Below, piece after piece: positions 12,711-22,890 of a DNA stretch of 64,000 nucleotides (its first letter is position 1; each line of letters opens with the position of its first letter). Origin of the DNA: Farysia itapuensis (Eukaryota > Basidiomycota > Ustilaginomycetes > Ustilaginales > Ustilaginaceae); assembly GCA_023212645.1 (NCBI GenBank), contig JALBYC010000001.1:1-64000 (forward strand), written 5' to 3'. Both the position numbers and the translations under genes were made by a program. The notes beneath the pieces are model-generated. The model did no database searches. It had not been told where the DNA came from and saw only the letters and a list, made by a program, of their open reading frames with translations.

Positions 12711-14870
12711 ATGGCTGGCTCTAGACAGCGTCCAACATCCGCCATGGTGGACGTGCATGCCGTCATGGAAGACTCCATTTCGGGTTTTGAGCTGGTGGAT
12801 CATCGTCATGCCGAATCAGACGGAGACCTCGCCCTGCCCGCCTCGTCTGACACGGTGAGCCTGCTTACCAGCTCTTCAGCCTCGTCTGTGTCTCCCTTTG
12901 ACTCTGAATCCGATGGTGACCTCGCCAGCCCGCCGTGCAGTCCACCTCGCAGCCCGCAATTGACCGCTTCCGAGTTCCTCTTTCCTGATCCAGTTGCCTC
13001 CTTCGCCGGCCATCTGACTGGAGCACAGCCTGAACCGGTCACGGCAGCTCCACCTCCATTGCACAACGTTCGCTCTGCGTTTGACCTGTCCGCCCCCAGT
13101 GCAAGTCAGGTCTCGACCATTCGGGCCGCCTCAGAACGTCGAATACTTTCCCGAGATGCAAGCACGATCCAAGAATCCGAGAAATCTTTTGCTCCTCGAC
13201 TCACACGCCAGGGCTCGCTCCTGGACCATCGTTGGACACCAGTGCCCAGTGATGCTCATTCTCAATTGAAGCCGGAACCTGATTCAGTCTGGGCTCACCC
13301 GGCTCGGACTGCATCGACCGTCTCGCCTCATCAAGTCTACACTTTTCCACCTCCAACACTTTCGGAACGTAGTAGTAACACTGTTGAGCCTGCCTGGCTC
13401 ACTCGCACCAGGAGATGGATTTCGCGGCCACCCAGCGAGTTCTTGCCGTCTGATACCCAACCCAGTCTCTCTGGTAGTCGCGCGGATTGGCTCCTCAAGG
13501 ATCGATGTGTGAATGACCATGTCAACAGCGTTCACAATTTGCCCGCGTCCAAAGTCGCGATTCGATCCGGTCCTTCCACAAAGGTATGGCTGCTGCTCAT
13601 AGTGGCTACTTTACTTGTCGGCTTCCATCACGAGCCTTTGCTCGAATATGCCAGAGCGAGCGCCTCTGTCGGCGTAACACGCTTTCTGACGGTTCTCCCA
13701 CACAAGACGAGCTGCGACTTCCCAAATGTTCGACAGGCTGAAATTCCTCTGCAGACTTCGATCTCGTATCCAGACCTAGCACAGCTTGACGTTCAATCGG
13801 CTGTTAAGCAGCAAATCGCTCAACTTGCTTTCTCTATTGCAGCTATCCCACGAGATGGTAGAAGCTCCAATGATGTAGACGCATCAGCCGGACAAGGCAT
13901 GCAGTCAGGGCATAACGTGCGCTCAGAGCACGTTCAGACATCTGCGTTGGCCACACAGACGGCAAAGTCCGTCATCCCTTATGCCAAAGCTTTGCTTCAA
14001 GTCGACAAACAAGTGCCAATCCTCATGCACGGCTCAACTCACCGATATCACGAATGGGTTTCAACTATGCAGCATCAAATGTCGCACGTCGAGGACTTGC
14101 TACCCGCCTTCCCGGAAACGTCGGCCTTGATTGAAACAGCATCTGTGTCCTGGAGGTTCTGGCGTGGCGAACTCGAAAAGTACATGCTTGGTAGCCTGAA
14201 GCCAGCCTTGCTGACGGCCAAAAGGCAAGCGGCAGAGGCGACACGATTGACCATTCAGTACCACCAGAACACTCTCCAGCCCGCCCTCGAAAACTTGAAG
14301 AAGAAAGCTCAATGTACAGCTCTCAGTACCTCTGAAAGCGTGCATTCAGGAGTGCGTACAACTTTCAAATTCTCTCAAGAGAATCTCCAGCCTGCGCTGC
14401 AAGATCTTGAGCACAAAGCTCGAAGCGCAGCACGTCTGACGGCTGATAACCTGTATGAAGCCGCGCGCACATCCTGCAAATACCGGGAAAACAACATTCA
14501 GCCTGCCCTTGAGAGCCTGCACAAGCAGGCACGAGACGCAGCCGTATCGACTTCGTACAAGCTGAATCAAGTCGCTCAGCAATATCGTATCAAAGCTGCC
14601 GATACTGTGCAGCTTCTCACGAAGAGCTTTAACCTGCCTGCTGGAGCCATGGGTCTAGATGACTATCTGGGTTTCACCATCAAGACGTTTAATGATGTGT
14701 CAGACAGTCCCTTTGTTGGCAGCTGTCGAGACAAGGCGTCAGAATTGTCTGTCTCGGTCGAACAGCGCGCTAAAGAGGCTGGCCGACTCATACGGTCCAG
14801 TTGGCTCAACTCTCAAGATCTCGCAGCACGACGAGACAAATTCGCCACTTCCGGTCCACTGTATATCTGA
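12711..14870 (+). CDS. Single-pass membrane protein with N-terminal LIR-like motif and 37-residue amphipathic repeats
   Basis: An intronless 719-aa protein of unrecognised family. The N-terminal 290 residues are acidic and Ser/Pro-rich, hence probably disordered and cytosolic. They contain a short motif FELV (F26-V29) preceded by Glu-Asp and Ser, fitting the [FWY]xx[LIV] Atg8-interacting consensus. One strong hydrophobic segment lies at about residues 292-310. The C-terminal 400 residues are largely helical. Residues 512-622 are three exact-period copies of 37 residues (core N-x-x-Q-P-A-L-x-x-L-x-x-K/Q-A) that look like amphipathic, apolipoprotein-style helices. The start may instead be Met12 (12744), which also has a strong ATGG context. 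The layout resembles selective-autophagy membrane receptors such as Atg39, but that is inference from architecture only. Confidence 0.75.
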   Translation: MAGSRQRPTSAMVDVHAVMEDSISGFELVDHRHAESDGDLALPASSDTVSLLTSSSASSVSPFDSESDGDLASPPCSPPRSPQLTASEFLFPDPVASFAGHLTGAQPEPVTAAPPPLHNVRSAFDLSAPSASQVSTIRAASERRILSRDASTIQESEKSFAPRLTRQGSLLDHRWTPVPSDAHSQLKPEPDSVWAHPARTASTVSPHQVYTFPPPTLSERSSNTVEPAWLTRTRRWISRPPSEFLPSDTQPSLSGSRADWLLKDRCVNDHVNSVHNLPASKVAIRSGPSTKVWLLLIVATLLVGFHHEPLLEYARASASVGVTRFLTVLPHKTSCDFPNVRQAEIPLQTSISYPDLAQLDVQSAVKQQIAQLAFSIAAIPRDGRSSNDVDASAGQGMQSGHNVRSEHVQTSALATQTAKSVIPYAKALLQVDKQVPILMHGSTHRYHEWVSTMQHQMSHVEDLLPAFPETSALIETASVSWRFWRGELEKYMLGSLKPALLTAKRQAAEATRLTIQYHQNTLQPALENLKKKAQCTALSTSESVHSGVRTTFKFSQENLQPALQDLEHKARSAARLTADNLYEAARTSCKYRENNIQPALESLHKQARDAAVSTSYKLNQVAQQYRIKAADTVQLLTKSFNLPAGAMGLDDYLGFTIKTFNDVSDSPFVGSCRDKASELSVSVEQRAKEAGRLIRSSWLNSQDLAARRDKFATSGPLYI
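14244..14576 (+). repeat. Three 111-bp coding repeats
   Basis: Three consecutive segments of exactly 111 bp encode 37-residue units, each beginning with Arg and sharing the core Q-P-A-L followed by two helical turns ending in K/Q-A. Identity at protein level is moderate, so the duplication is old and the period has been kept. Confidence 0.75.
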
Positions 14871-14990
14871 TTATCTTCCTCGTTCCCCGCACGCACTCGC
14901 ACTTGTCACTCTCGGACCCTCTTTTGTACACTTTGGTTGCTTCCCTCGTGAATTGTAAGCCCCCTTTTGATTTGATTGCGTCGGTCCTTG

Positions 14991-17075
14991 CTACTTGGTA
15001 CTTTTCAGCCGGTGGCGAGATTCGTGATCCATGCCTGCTGGATGTTTTTCTTTGCTGAGCTGGGCGTGTGGTGTGTTGCGTTGCTCGGACTCGGTCAGAT
15101 CGTCAGAGTCGTCGACGTCGGTGGGACGTAGTTTGATCTGGCCGGAAGCATGTTGCTTCTTCTCGTCTTCGTGCAGTTTAGCGGCTTCGACCTTGCGCTG
15201 TTTGATTTCAGTGCGCGTTTCGGCTTCCCGTTCGAGAGAAGTATGTGGAATGACGGTTGTGCCGGTAGAGGTGCCGGACTTGGATGGCCTGCGAATCAGC
15301 TTTGAGCTGCTCTCGCCCGGACTGACGGCTGAAGAGTCCGCAGGATCTGCCGCTGTCTTCTTACTATCCTCCGGGCCTGCGATGGCATCGGAGCTAGGCT
15401 CTGCGACGTCGCTGTGAGCTCCTTCTTCTGCTGGTGAGGCCGTCTCATTTTGCGGACTTTCGTCCGTGGGTTGTTCCTCTGAAGCTTCCTTTGCTTGAGC
15501 TTCTTCATTGGCATTGGAGGATTTGTCAATCAATGCCTCGTCCAGACGCATGTGTCTAGCTCGCACAGATTCGACGACGTCACCCTTGCCTCGAGGCAAA
15601 GCGGGCAACTTTAGCCGCTTACGCACCACCATGACCGGCGCAGACGACTTTTGCAACAAGTAATGTGAGGTAGATCCCAAAAGGATGCCTCGTAGTGAGC
15701 CAAGGCCTCGAGAGCCGACAATCACCATCGTCGGCTCGTAGAAATCGATCAAGTCCAGCAGCATGTGGCGTGAATTCTTGGCGTGAATCGCTTGACAGGA
15801 TATACGAACTTCGAGCCTGGTGCGTTCGAGTAAATGTGTTGCCTGTTTGGCAAGTACCGAAGCCATTGCTTGTCGGATACGTTGATGCTCCAAGCGAGCT
15901 GATACTTCTTCGTGCTTCGGGTCCAGAGCGTCTAACTTTGCATCCGTCTCCATGACAGAAACAACAAGCATTTCGTCGCCATCCCTGAGCACAGTCCCAA
16001 TGGTCCATTCCACGGCATAGGATGATTCTTCGGAACCATCGCTGGCTACGACGTAGCGTTTGGGACGCTTACTATTCTTTGCCGCTGCATCGGCGTCGCC
16101 ATGATTGAGTATGATGGTGCAACGGTTGCGCTCGAAGCGAGGGCGGGAATGAGACAGCTGCAACACGTTGGCTCCATTGTTTTGCTGGTACGGAGCTGCT
16201 TGGCTTTCTGGGAGCACGACGTTCGGAGCGGTGATATGTTCGTCGTCCCGCTCCAGATCTTCGTCCTCGTATGTCTCAAAATGGTGAGATCCGTCATCTG
16301 ACTTGACATGAGGTCCCCACTTTGTGTGTGCGGTCAAGAACTCGGCGTTGTACAGGGTGTTGTCCAACACAATTGGGTCTATGTCCTCCTCCTCTTCGTC
16401 ATCATCTTCGTCGTCCTTGTGTGAGGGGCCAGACTCTTGATCATCGTCAGAATCGTCTGATGCGACAGATTCGACATCCGCGTCGACTCCAGGGCCATCT
16501 TCGGAAAGCGGAGATGTGGGAGCACCACTGCGAATAGATGGAGCCGGAGGCATTAGGGACGACGGCGGAGAGTCAATTCCTGGAGAATCTACGCGGAAAG
16601 ACTGATGTGCATGGTTGGCAGGGTGACGTGGATCGTCGTCGTCATAGATATGAAAAGCGCTGTTGCGTGGGATGATGCCAGAGGCAGAGCTGACGATAGA
16701 CTCAGAGTCGCTATCCTTCTCGCTACGTCCGGCGTGCTCTGAGTCAGAAGCCTCTGTACCGTCTGCTTTGATCCTACTTGTGGAAGAGGAACGCTTGTGA
16801 GAGCCAAAGCGAAAGGGAGACATGCTTCGTCCTGCCCTTCTGAATCCACCGAGTTTCTTTTCCTTCTGCCTACTGCGCCCTTCATCCGGAGTAGCTGCGC
16901 CACTTCGACTTTTGCGACCTGAACGAGAGGAAGAGGCGTCGTCTATGCGCAAGGGTCCGATGCCAAAGGGATGGTGTGAAAGGTGAGGAACGCCGACCGC
17001 CATCATGGACGCAAAGGCGGAAGACAGTGTGTTCTGAGCCGCATCTTTGTCACTGGATGAATATGGGCGAACCAT
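14991..17075 (-). CDS. Universal stress protein (USP) domain protein
   Basis: 694 aa from the ATG at 17075. The open frame continues 117 codons further upstream, but that part overlaps the divergent neighbour's 5' region and is unlike the rest. A long Ser/Asp/Glu-rich N-terminal half is followed by a USP alpha/beta domain at about residues 345-515. That domain starts with a VVASDGSEES strand and ends with the ATP-binding signature G-x2-G-x9-G-S (in GSRGLGSLRG...GS) and a PVMVVRKR strand. The C-terminal 180 residues are acidic and Lys-rich. Fungal proteins of this layout are thought to bind ATP in stress responses; the exact role is unknown. It is convergent with the upstream membrane-protein gene (120 bp apart) and divergent from the phosphoribosyltransferase. 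Confidence 0.85.
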   Translation of the reverse strand: MVRPYSSSDKDAAQNTLSSAFASMMAVGVPHLSHHPFGIGPLRIDDASSSRSGRKSRSGAATPDEGRSRQKEKKLGGFRRAGRSMSPFRFGSHKRSSSTSRIKADGTEASDSEHAGRSEKDSDSESIVSSASGIIPRNSAFHIYDDDDPRHPANHAHQSFRVDSPGIDSPPSSLMPPAPSIRSGAPTSPLSEDGPGVDADVESVASDDSDDDQESGPSHKDDEDDDEEEEDIDPIVLDNTLYNAEFLTAHTKWGPHVKSDDGSHHFETYEDEDLERDDEHITAPNVVLPESQAAPYQQNNGANVLQLSHSRPRFERNRCTIILNHGDADAAAKNSKRPKRYVVASDGSEESSYAVEWTIGTVLRDGDEMLVVSVMETDAKLDALDPKHEEVSARLEHQRIRQAMASVLAKQATHLLERTRLEVRISCQAIHAKNSRHMLLDLIDFYEPTMVIVGSRGLGSLRGILLGSTSHYLLQKSSAPVMVVRKRLKLPALPRGKGDVVESVRARHMRLDEALIDKSSNANEEAQAKEASEEQPTDESPQNETASPAEEGAHSDVAEPSSDAIAGPEDSKKTAADPADSSAVSPGESSSKLIRRPSKSGTSTGTTVIPHTSLEREAETRTEIKQRKVEAAKLHEDEKKQHASGQIKLRPTDVDDSDDLTESEQRNTPHAQLSKEKHPAGMDHESRHRLKSTK

Positions 17076-17354
17076 GACTGGCTCGTATGGCCCTTGGAGG
17101 GGAGCAAGTGGGCAGCGTTTATCTTGACAAAGTGGTTGCGAAAGTGGGGAAGGAACAAGATGAGCCAAGCCGGATGCGAATCCCGACTTTAGGCGAGACT
17201 TGGCGTGGCGCGGATCGCGGATCGGATCGACGCACAAAATTTCTCGCCCTAACATGATACCGGACAAATTTTCATTTTGGCGCAACAAGAAGAACGACTC
17301 ACACTTGATAGCAAAGATTCTTTGTCGCCAACAACAACGCCAAACACCGTAGCC

Positions 17355-18181
17355 ATGTCTGCCAGCGAGCTTCCCGATGATCACTTCCGCCCAACGTACG
17401 AGGAGATCCACGTGCAGATCGGTCAAGCTGCTCGCAAAATCAAGGCCGAGTTTGACCCAGATCTGATGGTGGCCATCGGCGGCGGTGGCTTCTATCCGGC
17501 TCGTGTCCTGCGTACCTTCCTCAAGAAGCCTTCAGCTTTGGACCCCAGCAAATTGCGCAACATCCCGATTCAGGCGATTGGTCTGAGCTTGTACGAAGAA
17601 GTTTCAGGAACCGCCGAAGGACAGATTGGAAATGAAGTCGTTCGGACTCAGTGGCTTGACGCAAAGACCGTTTCTGGACACAAGGGTCCCGGAAAGATTG
17701 AAGAAGGCAAGGATGCCGGAGGCTTGCTGGGCAAAAACGTGCTCATTGTGGATGAAGTCGATGACTCGCGTACTACATTGCAATACGCCTACTCGGAACT
17801 TCTCAAGGATGTCAAGAACGCTATTGCCAACCTCTCTCCCGAAGAGCAGCAGAACCTCTCCCCCACTCGCTTTGCCATCTTTGTCGTGCACAACAAAGAA
17901 AAGGAGGGAGGCAAGAGGGGAACGCTTCCCATTTTGCCGAAGGGTCTGCCCAAGGGCGAAGACAAGGTGATCAACGGCGTCAGCGAAGGTCTTCGCTACT
18001 ACTCGACACAGGACATCAACGATGTCTGGATTTGCTACCCCTGGGAAGAAGAGTGAGTACGGACCGCGTGCTGATACTGAAACACTGCTGACCATCGTAA
18101 ACGCACGCCTACAGGGACATTGTTGAGCACAACCGACTTGCTGCGCTCGCCAAGAAGCTGGGCGTCAACCAGCCCATCTGA
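17355..18181 (+). CDS. XPT1: Xanthine/hypoxanthine phosphoribosyltransferase-like protein
   Basis: Purine-salvage phosphoribosyltransferase expected to transfer PRPP ribose-phosphate to a purine base in the cytosol. Two exons, 17355-18052 and 18115-18181, separated by a 62-nt intron (GTGAGT...CTACAG), encode 254 aa. The PRPP-binding loop is VLIVDEVDDSRTTL at about residues 132-145, and a glycine-rich segment (AIGGGGFYPARVL) lies near residue 45. The short second exon supplies a basic C-terminal helix ending QPI. The start at 17355 has a good context (gccATGT); the frame extends upstream without another ATG that looks better. Specificity between xanthine, guanine and hypoxanthine cannot be read from sequence. 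Confidence 0.85.
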
Positions 18182-18325
18182 TTGCGCCGTCTGGAATGTA
18201 TAAATTTTGTATATGAAAAAGATTGAGAACTTGGAGGGGTGAAATCCATGTTGGTTATGTTGGCGCTAAAATAAAGCTGGAACGAGGGCATGTCAAAGGT
18301 TGTTTGACGTTCCTATACCGGTCCT

Positions 18326-19132
18326 ATGCCATTGGACGAGACCGACTCGTTGTTCGGCTCAGACACCGGCAGCAATGAACACGACGGTAACGACCAGCTT
18401 GATGTCAAGAAGCTGCTCTCAGCCCAAACAGTCGCATCTGTTGTGACCCCAGACATACCTGGACTCTATTACTTCCCAACCCTGCTGCCAAAACAGCTAC
18501 ATGATGCAGTACTACAACAAGTCGCCGAATGCAGCTACTTTTCGCTCGATGACTCCGAGCAGCAGGATGGATATCACCGAGGCAAAAGAAACCAAGTGAT
18601 GCTTTTTGGACGCTCACAGGCCTTGACAGCTGAACAAGCTTCACACGCAAGCGCCACCTCCTCTTCCGGACTGCCAGACTGGGCTGAGAGCCTGATTGCC
18701 AACCTTGAAAGGCTTCTCGATGTATCCCTCCTGCCTGCACACGTTCGTCAGCTGCTCTTCCCTCAACAAGGTCGCTTGTCGCGTCAGCTCATCCTCAATT
18801 TGTATACCCACGGAGAGGGGCTCTTTCCTCACATCGACCTTGTCAATCGATTCGCTGATGGCATCATTCTCTGCTCCTTTGGTCCCACCTCGACCGGCAC
18901 TGTCATGGACTTCTATCATCCTCAGCTTCCGACGCAACATCTATACCTCCCATCGGCCTCAGTCATGGTCCTAAGCTCCGAAGCCAGATATGAGTGGAGT
19001 CACGGCATCACCGCTAGGTCATCTGACCTCATTCAGAACGCAGATGGTATTGTCACAGAGCAGCAAAGATCCCTTCGGCTCAGTATCACCATTCGCGCAA
19101 TGCTACCTGGCGCAGACGTTGTGGGCGAATAA
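18326..19132 (+). CDS. AlkB-like Fe(II)/2-oxoglutarate dioxygenase
   Basis: 268 aa, single exon. The double-stranded beta-helix core carries the iron triad: H169-x-D171 in the PHIDL motif and H226 in WSHGI. The AlkB-type RLSITIR motif lies at R251-R257, where the arginines should bind 2-oxoglutarate. The N-terminal 40 residues are acidic and probably disordered. The family demethylates nucleic acids or modifies tRNA or proteins; the layout is nearer ALKBH6/8 than bacterial AlkB, but the substrate cannot be told. It is convergent with VPS51, with only 52 bp between stop codons. Confidence 0.82.
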   Translation: MPLDETDSLFGSDTGSNEHDGNDQLDVKKLLSAQTVASVVTPDIPGLYYFPTLLPKQLHDAVLQQVAECSYFSLDDSEQQDGYHRGKRNQVMLFGRSQALTAEQASHASATSSSGLPDWAESLIANLERLLDVSLLPAHVRQLLFPQQGRLSRQLILNLYTHGEGLFPHIDLVNRFADGIILCSFGPTSTGTVMDFYHPQLPTQHLYLPSASVMVLSSEARYEWSHGITARSSDLIQNADGIVTEQQRSLRLSITIRAMLPGADVVGE

Positions 19133-19184
19133 AAGCATCATCATGAAAATTGCAATGGGTATAGAGGATGCATAGCATTTTACA

Positions 19185-19880
19185 CTACGAGATGTTTGCG
19201 ACGTTTTTCCGCCCTTCTTTGAGAATCGCTCGGCACTCTGCTGTTATTTCGCGCATGCCCGAGACACCAGCATCCGTCCAGGCTGCCAGGACGGGCTCCA
19301 TCAGACTCCATGTCTTCTCAGCTTGAGCGAGACCTTGCTGCTTCTTGGCTAATTCATCCAGTTCGTCGTGTGCACCAACTCCATCAACTGGGCCCAGTCG
19401 AGATTCTATCAAGTCGGAAAGAGTGTTTGGCAACGTGACAACTGGCTCGAGATCGCGCAGTATGTTGGAATCTTCTGGTTCTTGCTGACGTAGTACTTCT
19501 AAGCCAGAAGCCAGGCTTGACATACTGCCAGAGGCGGCTCTGAGAGCGTCAAGAGACGGATCGAGCGACTCTGACTTGAGCTTCATATTGCGTATTGTGT
19601 CACTGGCTGCTACTAGCTCATGATGGTGGTTGTACACCAAGCTCTGGCGCTCACCATCCAGCTCTCGTATCTCTGTGATCAGCGATGACTCTTTTGCCAG
19701 CAATTCGCTCAGGCTGTGCTTCCGCAACAGTTCGTTGAGATCGATCTTGGTGACAGCCGGCGATGACCCAGTCTCGCCCGTTTGGTTACCAGAAGTGGCT
19801 GAAAGACCATAGTAGTCTCGCAACAGGCTTGCTGCGCGTCTCTTATCTGGTCGTCGCGTCCCAACGTCTGGAGCCGACAT
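19185..19880 (-). CDS. VPS51: GARP complex subunit Vps51
   Basis: 231 aa, single exon. The N-terminal half is the conserved Vps51/Vps67 helix: a basic start (KRRAASLLRDYYGLS), then a coiled region with EIRELDGERQSLVYNHHHEL and a SDTIRNMK motif at about residues 85-100. Vps51 links the GARP tether, which receives endosome-derived vesicles at the trans-Golgi, to the SNARE Tlg1. The length is closer to the small yeast protein (about 160 aa) than to the large animal subunit. The C-terminal part is helical and less conserved. Confidence 0.85.
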   Translation of the reverse strand: MSAPDVGTRRPDKRRAASLLRDYYGLSATSGNQTGETGSSPAVTKIDLNELLRKHSLSELLAKESSLITEIRELDGERQSLVYNHHHELVAASDTIRNMKLKSESLDPSLDALRAASGSMSSLASGLEVLRQQEPEDSNILRDLEPVVTLPNTLSDLIESRLGPVDGVGAHDELDELAKKQQGLAQAEKTWSLMEPVLAAWTDAGVSGMREITAECRAILKEGRKNVANIS

Positions 19881-20133
19881 GGCTAGAGGTGAGTATGTGG
19901 GGTGCTAGCGACGAAAGGAGGTGTTGATCTTTTTCGGCCGGACGAAGCTCGGTGACTTTCTTGGCTGACACGTCTTTTTGAGCACGGACCGGAACGTGTC
20001 TTTCCCAAAACCCAGCCCCTGTTGCACTCTGACTCGCCTACTTACCAACACTCCTTTGCTGCCACGATTCTACATGTAAGCATAGCTGGACCGCCTTAAA
20101 TCACTTCACAGCTGACAAGCTCGGTGCTACAGA

Positions 20134-21370
20134 ATGGCCCCACAGTCGAGAATCTTTTTGACCAGGCACTCGCAGGCCGAGCATGTAAGTTTACCTCGCC
20201 CCTTTCCGAGTCGAGCATCTTTTTTGACCTGTATGCGACTGGAATTCAGAACGTTGCGGATGACTATTCCATTCCCGATGCGCCATTGACAGCGTTGGGA
20301 AAGCAGCAGTCGGCACGTCTTCCCGGTCTCACTCCAGAACTACAGGCAAAAGCCGAAGTCATTATTTCTTCTGGCTTGAAGCGCACCCTGCAGAGCACTA
20401 AGATCGGATATGCACCTGCCATTCAACGACTCGGAGGCCTCGACAAAGTTGTCGTGCTACCCCAGCTTCAAGAATGCAATGACTTCCCGTGTGATACCGG
20501 CTCGCCCCGTGCTGTCCTGGAAAAGGATCCGGAGCTACAAGGCTTCGACCTTTCGCAGCTTACTCCGGACTGGACAAGCAAGCAAGGCTTCTACGCAGCA
20601 GACGATGTTTCACTCTACAAAAGAGCGCAGTGGGTTCGACAGTATCTCCGCTCTCGGCCTGAGCACGACATCGTAGTTATGGCGCATGGCGATGTCTTGC
20701 GTAGAATCACCGGTGAAACTCACGTAAGTTCACGCCCAGAGTTAGAACCGCCGGGCAAGCCACTGACACCTGTTGCCTCTTCAGCCCTGGAAGAATGCCG
20801 AAGTGCGTCTGTTCCAATTTGACTCGAGCAAAATCGACACCGAGGAATGCCCGCTGAAGCTTGTCGAAACCGTGGCTACCGGCGGCGCTGTCGCTGAACC
20901 GACGTCCGGCGAAATCGCTACCGAGAAAGGCGTCAGCACCAACAATGCTACCTCCGCTCTGTGAGCATCCTTCACCTTTTTCCCTTCTTCCCCCCTACCC
21001 GTACCCCCAATCTGCTCAAGGTCATGTCTTGCCGCGGTGAGGACGTCGATCATCATGGAATATTACTATAGACGAGCCTCTTTCTCCCTGATATCTGAAA
21101 GAAACGTGCGCTGACACTGGCTGCTTGTGATACAGGCCATCTTCCACTGGATTACTTGGCGATCTGGCACTTCCTTCGCCAATTTCGTCCATAGGCAGTC
21201 TGGAGAGTTCCTTTGACGCAGAACTGAAACAGAGACAGGACCGCGTCCGACAGAGACAGTCGGTCATTCTCGAGCAGGCATCCGAACTTCAAGAGCTCGA
21301 AGCACGACTGCAGGCCGCTGAAGCCCGCAAGAGAGAACTCGAGGCGCGAACCCTCTCAACGCGTTCCTGA
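20134..21370 (+). CDS. Histidine phosphatase (phosphoglycerate-mutase family) with C-terminal coiled coil
   Basis: Four exons are proposed: 20134-20184, 20250-20723, 20785-20960 and 21136-21370, giving 311 aa with phase kept at all junctions. Exon 1 supplies the catalytic RHG-type motif (FLTRHSQAEHN), which is only restored by removing the 65-nt intron 1. The second catalytic His is in MAHGDVLRR of exon 2. The last exon encodes a Glu/Arg/Gln-rich coiled coil. Intron 3 is long (175 nt) with a GTGAGC donor. If retained, the frame stops at 20964 and the protein ends at 234 aa. A possible 5'-UTR intron ends just before the ATG (GTAAGC at about 20075 to ACAG). The substrate is unknown; related yeast proteins are broad phosphatases. 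Confidence 0.8.
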
Positions 21371-21600
21371 ACATCGATCTTTCCAACAAGCATGGACCAG
21401 TAGTCATACGTTGCGCACGCAAGCAAGCATGGGGCACTCAATCAACAAGCATGGACAAAGCAGATGTCATGATCGTGCACATTGAGCAGGGGGAGGGGAT
21501 GGAGTGAGATTGCGCATGTGATGAGTTTGGTGGCTAAGCCTTCCAATCTCTTTTTTATTAGTCAGTTGAGCGCCGCTGTCTGTCAAGTGCTAGATGCAGA

Positions 21601-22569
21601 TCAGGCTTCGGCTTCCGCAGCGACTTCTTGCTTGTCTTCCTGTACAGCGACTTGCAGGGTGACAGCGCGACCGTCAATCTCCTTGTTCTGAGCAGAGGAA
21701 AGGGCTCGCTGTTGCTCGGATTCCGATTCAAAGTCGACAAAGCCGAAGCCCTTGGAACGGTTGCCCACTCGTCGCTTGACAACGTGGGCCGACTTGACCG
21801 AGTAATCGGAGAAGGCCGCCTTGAGCGTCTCGTCGGTTGTGGCAAAGGCGAGGTTGGCAACAAAGACGAGCGTTTTCGAGGGTTCGCCCTTGGGTGCTCC
21901 CTTGGGCTCACGCTTGGCACGAGGTGCACGCTCTGTCTTGGCATCGGTGCCGTTGGGTGCTGCTTCATCACCGTTGGCTTCCTTGGCAGCAGCAGCGGCG
22001 GCCTTCTTCTTTTGCCTTCGCTTGGTGGACTTGGAGGGGCCTGCAGCGGCCTTGTCGCCTTCCTCTTGCTCGTCGGCAGCTTCAGCTTCACCTCCCTCTT
22101 CACCCTCGTCAGCTCGTGCACGTCGAGGAGCACGGCTCTTGGCTTTACGAGACTTGGACTTGGCTGCTTTGTCAGCGTCGGCAAGCGCCTGAGGTTTGGC
22201 AGACTCTACGCTGATCTCGCGACCGCTGACCTCTCGCTTGTTCAAGGTCTGAATTGCTTTTTGCGCCTCCTGCTCGGAGGAGAAGGTGACAAATCCGTAT
22301 CCGAGCGATCGAGTGCCGCGGGTGATGATCTGTGCGTTCGTTCTGTTCATAGCCATGGGTCAGCACATAGTTCACAAATCTTGGCAGCAGCAGCTAGCGA
22401 CTTACACAGTGCCAGCCTCGGAAAAGAGAGATTTGAGTTCATCCTCTGTTGTGGCAAAGGCGAGGTTACCGGCAAACACCTTGTGTCCATCGTCGGCGGG
22501 AGCTTCCTGAAAACCAGCACCGGTGGTGTTGGCAATTGGATCTACAGCGCTCTGGTTCAGATCGGCCAT
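21601..22569 (-). CDS. Two-RRM RNA-binding protein
   Basis: Exons 22569-22406 and 22342-21601 are joined across a 63-nt intron (GTAAGT...GAACAG), encoding 301 aa. RRM1 is split by the intron: RNP2-like KVFAGNLAF in exon 1, RNP1-like LGYGFVTF in exon 2. RRM2 has LVFVANLAF and KGFGFVDF near residues 210-285. Between them is a long charged linker of Lys, Arg, Ala and Glu that could be nucleolar. Such proteins act in rRNA or mRNA processing; I cannot assign an ortholog. The CDS stop is 230 bp from the convergent phosphatase stop. A 316-codon open frame on the other strand is a codon-bias shadow. Confidence 0.85.
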
Positions 22570-22890
22570 TGTGAATGAAACGGTATGCAAAGAGTGAGTA
22601 AGTAGGGTAGAGATGAGAAGATAGAGTGAGAAGGATGGGCAAAGCAAATGAGCGCTTCTAGACTTGGTCAGAGCTCAGCTGACTGCGGGTCGATTACAAA
22701 ACTTGTATTGTCTTCTTTCAACTATGGAATTAGTATAGTAAAAGTGCTTAAAAGTGTAAGTCAAGAAAGGTTGCTCTAACAGGGACCACGCGTGATTCTC
22801 GTTTTTCGGTTTTCGGACGCGTTGTGTTGTTCGCAGTTACTTTTTGGGGTTGGACCAAAGAGAGATTGTGTGCCGTCAAGCACTGCCACC
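22570..22890. promoter_or_regulatory. Divergent intergenic region, RRM protein / RhoGEF
   Basis: 321 bp with both start codons pointing outward. It includes an A/T-rich centre around 22700-22760. No distinct repeated site was seen. Confidence 0.4.

Noticed and set aside
17076..17426. N-terminal extension of the USP protein frame
   Set aside because: It crosses the start of the divergent phosphoribosyltransferase gene and has unlike composition. ATG 17075 is preferred.
21628..22578. Plus-strand frame of 316 codons
   Set aside because: It is antisense to the two-RRM gene, whose spliced frame has clear RNP motifs. The Leu/Gly/Ser-rich antisense product is a codon-bias shadow.
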